From the NCBI RefSeq assembly GCF_014839805.1, contig NC_051130.1, forward strand, positions 8,928,001-8,992,000: a DNA stretch of 64,000 nt, given 5' to 3'. How positions within the stretch are numbered: the first letter of the stretch is position 1; every line of letters starts with the position of its first letter. Positions 59,159 to 64,000 of this stretch are shown one piece after another. Origin of the DNA: Manduca sexta (lineage: Eukaryota > Arthropoda > Insecta > Lepidoptera > Sphingidae). Position numbers and translations under genes: made by a program. The notes beneath the pieces are model-generated. The model saw only the letters and a program-made list of their open reading frames with translations, did not search any database and was not told the DNA's origin.

Positions 59159-60778
59159 ATAGATTTATAAATAATATAAAAAATATGACAGGCGAAATCA
59201 TTTTATTAAACAAAAAATGGATACTGTATCTTGCTAAGATGTAAAACACGTCATTTACAATGCCAATCAACACATTAAAATTTACTTTAATTCAATAGCT
59301 GCCATATTTTTTTAACAATAATATTATTAACATAGTACCAAGAGGATAACAATAACAAAGAATGGACTCATTCTTATGATTAAATTGATCTAATAAATCA
59401 AATTAAATGTAAGCTGATTTTTAAATCATCAAATAAAAGTCTTTTGTAGAATAACACAAACAAGTTAGAATTGACAGATAGTAAGTATGTATGCAGTTGT
59501 TCAATAGTCTCACTATATTCAGTCAGGTTATAATTTATGTGAAAACTTATATTTGACAATTTAAAAATCAACCTTAAGCACTGTAAATGACTGTTTTCTT
59601 TTTAAATTACCTGCAGATAAAGCATAAACATATACATATTGTCACTCTTTAAAAATAAACATGTTTTTGAACAATTTAAAGGAAAATTAAAGAGCACATC
59701 CAGATAACAGGAATTCTACACATGTTGGTTGTTTCAATAGCCTATTTTCTTATCTCAAAAGCATTCAAGCATATTTTTTAATCTATGTGCAATTCATTAA
59801 ATAGAGTATTGCGGTATTTGAACACCTGTCTCCTGATTGGTCTGATTTTTTCTACCTAATTGGCCACTGGAATTTTATGAGGAATCATAGTAACTTTTAT
59901 AATGTAAAATAAATTGTAAACCAATAATTTATGGAATGACAAATGAACAGTATCACAATTTATTTATTATACAATACATATTGTAAAATTGAAGTATTTA
60001 ATATTTATATTTTATTTACAAAATTATAGTACATATCATTTTATTAGACTATTTTCCAACTGAAAAATAACTAATGATACAATATCATATTAAGATTGTC
60101 ATGTGCCTTACTTTGACTATCAAGTAACAAACTATGAAATTACAAAATTCTAAATAAAGTGTCTTAACATCTTCCCAACTAAACAGAATAAAAATCTTTA
60201 AAACTCAGTAGAAATAAGCTCTGCAACTACACTGAAATATTAGAATTTGGGACCAGATAGATCTTTAGGAATTTTCTTAATACTAAATCACACAAAAAGA
60301 TTCCAATCATGTTCATATTTTACAAGCACCACACAAGTGTTTTGCCACAACATTGTCTTAAAAACCGTCACTATAAAAACTCAGTGGACAATTCACTTAC
60401 TTCTTTGTATTCTCAAATCACTTTAGACTTCAATTAATGGTGTATATTTAATGTGAAAGGGCAGTATTTGTTGAATTTTCTCTACTTATTGTAGTACAAC
60501 CTAATATCCGCTGAAGGCATTGTAATTTCTGGTGAATAGGGTATATATTTAGACTATCAAATAGTGCCAACACATTTTGGATAACCAATATCCTGATAGT
60601 AGAAGATGAATTATTACACAGTACAAAACAAATATTATTGCAATTATAACTTATCTTCAGATCTGTTTGAGTACAGAAACATCACCATTGTATAACACCA
60701 CCGTCACAAGTTTCATCAGGCGTCCTGCACACTGTGCACGCGGTATTATTGTCATTACCCAATGCTTCCAGAATGTTC
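59159..60778. other. Convergent intergenic region between sAC and Neurl2
   Basis: AT-rich sequence without a recognisable gene. It must contain both 3' UTRs, with several AATAAA/TTTATT words but no decisive polyadenylation site. I see no clear transposable element. Confidence 0.55.
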
Positions 60779-62184
60779 TTATGAAAGCAAGAAATCTTTT
60801 AAACTCTTTGGCAAAGGTAGTGATTTCACTGAACCATTGTTCACATATTGCAATATCGCATCCCGACACACACTTTGAAGAGTCTTCACTGGAAAGAATA
60901 ACTTTTTTTCAGAATTGGGACAATGGAATAAAAATCACTACTGCTTCATGAGAAAATGAGGTTTATACTATAGTGTAGTTTAATTTGTTACCAATACTTG
61001 CTAAATTCAAGGTTTTTTATATACATACATATATTTACTTAAGTTATGATAGTACCTAATTAACAGTAAAACAAGAGAATCGGAAATAAATCAATTATTT
61101 ATAATGTGGCTGAATTATTTGTGTAATTAAGATTAGAAGCAGTATGTGACACAAAACCTGACTGTTTCATTATCAAGCACAGAATAATCGTATTATTGTT
61201 TATAGAATTCAGTTCATTTACCTTATTTATATTGTTAAAATATAAATTCTATGTGGATTGACTAGGTATTTTAGCTCAGTGGCAAATGTTTAAACTTTTA
61301 TATTATGTAAGTATAACAGTAATATGTCTATTATTGAATATATATTTTTTTTATTACTGGCTCATAAATAATTAATAATTGTGATCACAAAAAATATTTA
61401 GGTAGTCAATTTAAAACCAGCAGTGTTTTTTTAAGATTAATGTACGAATGACATTCCAGTTGATACTTGTGGAAATATAACAAAACTTACCACCATAAAG
61501 TTGAACAATCTTCACTTGTTTTGTTGTGCCGTACACATCAACAACAGCATGTAATGGGCCTCTTGTGTAGGGAATAGATTTCGTGCAAGGGCCCTGGTCC
61601 TCGCCGTTTATAATGAAGTGCATCTCTGCTAAGTCTTGGTCATTTTTGTTGGTTTTTGGACATGGAACAAACATGACGCCTATTCGACTGCCAGCGTCCA
61701 TTGGCAATATCCCTTGCGGCGCACCGTTCTGCGACACAGTTTGCGGTCTCAGCACCATTTTAGATATGTAGCCGCGCGGCGTTTTTACTACATGCCCGTC
61801 GCCTAATACGGACACGCGAGGCTCGCTTTCTCGCCTTCCGCTCGCAACTTGATTCACTAGCTCAACTAGGACATTGTTTTGCGACTTCGAAATAGGGAAT
61901 ATCCACGACAAACCGGTGTTTGCGAGGTCTGGTAGGGCATACTGCGGAAGGCCTTTGTCACCCAATGCCGCTGTTTGGGGATGCAGTAGAGTTAACCCCA
62001 GTCTCATGTGACCGCTCCATCCCCGCTCAGTTTTCTCAATTTCCACTAAAAATATTTCGCCAGGCAATAACGGTTTTTCACTAAACGTAAGTCCGTGTGC
62101 GAAACTTGCTTTCCTATAAGCAACGGTATTGTCCTCGAATAAAATTATATTTGAACCGTGATAATGATGAAACCTTGACAACAT
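60779..62184 (-). CDS. Neurl2: Neuralized-like protein 2 (NHR domain plus SOCS box)
   Basis: NEURL2 (Ozz in mouse) is a substrate adaptor of a cullin-RING ubiquitin ligase. Exon 1, 61491-62184, encodes the NHR domain: [73 protein letters not shown] and [19 protein letters not shown]. Its donor (GTAAGT, phase 1) joins exon 2, 60779-60888, which starts [20 protein letters not shown] and ends [13 protein letters not shown]. This matches the human SOCS-box tail (LQTLCRLVIQ...LPKELKDF). Total 267 residues; human 285. The SOCS exon lies in a different frame from the longest open frame at that place and is easily missed. ATG 62184 precedes the conserved RFHHYHG by three residues. Confidence 0.92.
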
Positions 62185-62888
62185 GTTTACAGATACATCT
62201 GATACACTTTACAAAACTTTTCTGTTATATACAAATTGTATTTTAAAATACACTGGAAAATCAAATATAAATTTGATAAATGTAATGATGCGAAATGTGC
62301 AAAAAAAAAACAATCGGTCGTCTGTCCGTCACAGATACCTTGAAATTTTGAGATGTCAGATGACATTTCTCAGCAAGGGCTGTCAGTAAAATAAAAAATG
62401 CTATAAAAACTATTAAGGTATCTAATTATTACAGTTACATTTCGTATCGGATACTTTAAAAATTATATTATGTTATATTTAACCCTATATTAATTAACTA
62501 TAATTGGGTATTAAGTTTTAATTTATATACAAAATATAGTATTGACTATGTCATGCATTATGCAAATTGCAATAACATAACGCATACGCGTAAGAAGTCA
62601 AAGCACTTTCACTTACGAAAGACAATATATTAAGAATTTAAATTTGAAGAAAAGAAATACGTAAGACTAGGCAGTATGGTCGTAAGACTATAGCCTGTCC
62701 TCTAAGGACGAAGAAAAAAAAAAAACAAAGCACTTTCCTAACCTAAAATAGAACAGTATTATTTTGTATATTTTCTTGTTTTTAATACAAGTTTTATAGT
62801 TTATCTTTGCCAGCATATAACTTAATTTTAAAGGCTATCTAACTTCTAGCGAAGTCATAGAAACGTATATAACGTATAATTAATTACA
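62185..62888. promoter_or_regulatory. Divergent intergenic region between Neurl2 and the gene at 62889
   Basis: About 700 bp of AT-rich sequence between two divergent start codons. It presumably contains both promoters. I recognise no TATA box or other named site with confidence. Confidence 0.4.
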
Positions 62889-63070
62889 ATGTCAATAGCC
62901 GGTAAAGTATTATCGCGAGTTTTCCAGATTAATATAAAAAAATGTTTGTTTAGAAGTCAAAGAGCATGTTCTGTCCTCATAGACAATAAAGTATATTTTC
63001 AAAGAAATCATAATAATATACAATGTTCTCATGAAAAAACCTTGAAAGTGCGACAATATACGCAGTGCAG
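62889..63070 (+). CDS. First coding exon of an unidentified gene, N-terminus like a mitochondrial presequence
   Basis: An ATG at 62889 (ACAATGTC) opens 60 codons plus two bases up to a GTAGAT donor at 63071. The start, MSIAGKVLSRVFQINIKKCL, is rich in Lys/Arg, Ser and hydrophobic residues with no acidic residue in the first 30. That is typical of an amphipathic mitochondrial targeting sequence. I do not recognise the protein. The rest would be to the right; I see no second exon before 64000. It could also be a chance ORF, but the clean donor, the position opposite Neurl2 and the composition favour a real exon. Confidence 0.5.
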
Positions 63071-64000
63071 GTAGATACAACTTACGGTTTGTTATAACTA
63101 ATAAAACATATAGCGACGTAGTCTTTGCAGTAATAGTGATAGTACTCTGACCATGTTATGTTACAAGTGTAAAATTCTCTCATAATTGTTTTGGTTCTTA
63201 CAGAGAATTTTTGTTTCAGTTTAGGTATGATTTAATATTTGCCACTAAGAAATACAGTTCATAAATTTCCACGTTGTGAAACTAAACGCAATTCGCACAA
63301 GTGACCTTGCAACCTTGTCTGTCATTGGCCGTTGACAGATTAGACAAGACAAGTTGAGTGACCGTCGGCGGTGTCTTGTTTTCCTTTTGATTTATCTCTT
63401 TATACGTTTAATCTGGTTTCTCTTGTATGTATAATACATTTGGCAATAATTAATAAAGAGTTTTATTGATCTTATCAATACAGGTGACCGATTTGTTATT
63501 TTTTTTTACAGTGCTTGTAGTGATGAGTTGTAACTTTTGAAAATAATATTTCGCAAACTTTACATAATAAAAGATCCTAAAATAGAATCTGACAAGGCAG
63601 AAATTAACAGCAAGTCTCATATCATTTTATCATCATTATTTTATTATTATTATTCGAAATAATTATTAACCTTTAATGGTTGTTTCAGGGTTTTATTTAG
63701 TGCTAAATATTATTTTCTTATCTCAAATGCTTACGCTACCTGGTAATTAAGTGCTAAACTCTTATCTTTGCACAAATAATGATAATGACATAATACAATT
63801 TATTGTTGTGCGCTTGAAGGGAATAGTTGTAAACCATTAGTCAAGTGTTACATATAGGACATTGAAGTCAGGCAAGTAGATTAAATAATTGTTTTTTTTA
63901 CCGACATAGTGACAGTGTTAGGTGATAACTGTTGGTATGGTACAGAGAATATGAAATGTAGATATTTTCTGAACAAAAATTAATCTATGGTGCAATTAAA
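63071..64000. other. Right end: probable intron, nothing recognised
   Basis: AT-rich sequence after the donor at 63071. I see no gene, repeat family or hairpin that I can support. Confidence 0.45.

Noticed and set aside
60657..60869. 70-codon minus-strand ORF
   Set aside because: It overlaps the SOCS-box exon of Neurl2 in another frame; the other frame matches the family and joins exon 1 in phase.
61583..61771. Plus-strand ORF within Neurl2
   Set aside because: Antisense to the conserved NHR domain.

Overview
The window is lepidopteran (butterfly or moth) nuclear DNA. The evidence is AT-rich sequence, genes broken by many short introns with canonical GT/AG ends, tRNA-derived SINEs of two families seen repeatedly, Helitrons that end in a GC hairpin followed by CTAGT, and gene products that all have animal homologues. 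I assigned exons by eye, using protein similarity from memory, GT/AG borders and phase arithmetic. No search was run.

Layout from left to right. (1) About 1-18002, minus strand: the N-terminal half of the ceramide transfer protein gene (cert), six coding exons in a large repeat-rich locus. The START-domain end lies left of the window. A possible alternative first exon sits at 4883-4918. (2) 18917-23856, plus: a complete 12-exon Fcp1/CTDP1 RNA polymerase II CTD phosphatase gene, divergent from cert. (3) 24885-25450, minus: mitochondrial ribosomal protein uS17m (mRpS17). (4) 27299-28733, minus: peroxisome biogenesis factor Pex11. (5) 30615-32870, plus: intronless spenito (nito/RBM15 family), a subunit of the m6A RNA methylation machinery. 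(6) 36442-59158, plus: a 38-exon gene for a soluble (type 10) adenylyl cyclase of about 1784 residues, with phase preserved at every junction. (7) 60779-62184, minus: a two-exon Neurl2-like gene (NHR domain plus SOCS-box tail). (8) 62889 onward, plus: the first exon of an unidentified gene whose N-terminus looks like a mitochondrial presequence.

The genes are unrelated housekeeping or signalling genes and do not form a functional cluster. Two gene pairs are divergent with short gaps (cert/Fcp1, Neurl2/unknown) and two are convergent (Fcp1/mRpS17, sAC/Neurl2).

I saw no clear new biological system. The points most worth checking are: a 28-bp hairpin in a cyclase intron that pairs fully only if G:U is allowed on the sense strand; the possible alternative cert promoter; a one-base frameshift in the cert PH domain; a 123-bp x 6 tandem array inside a Helitron; and a degenerate NTPase motif in the cyclase.
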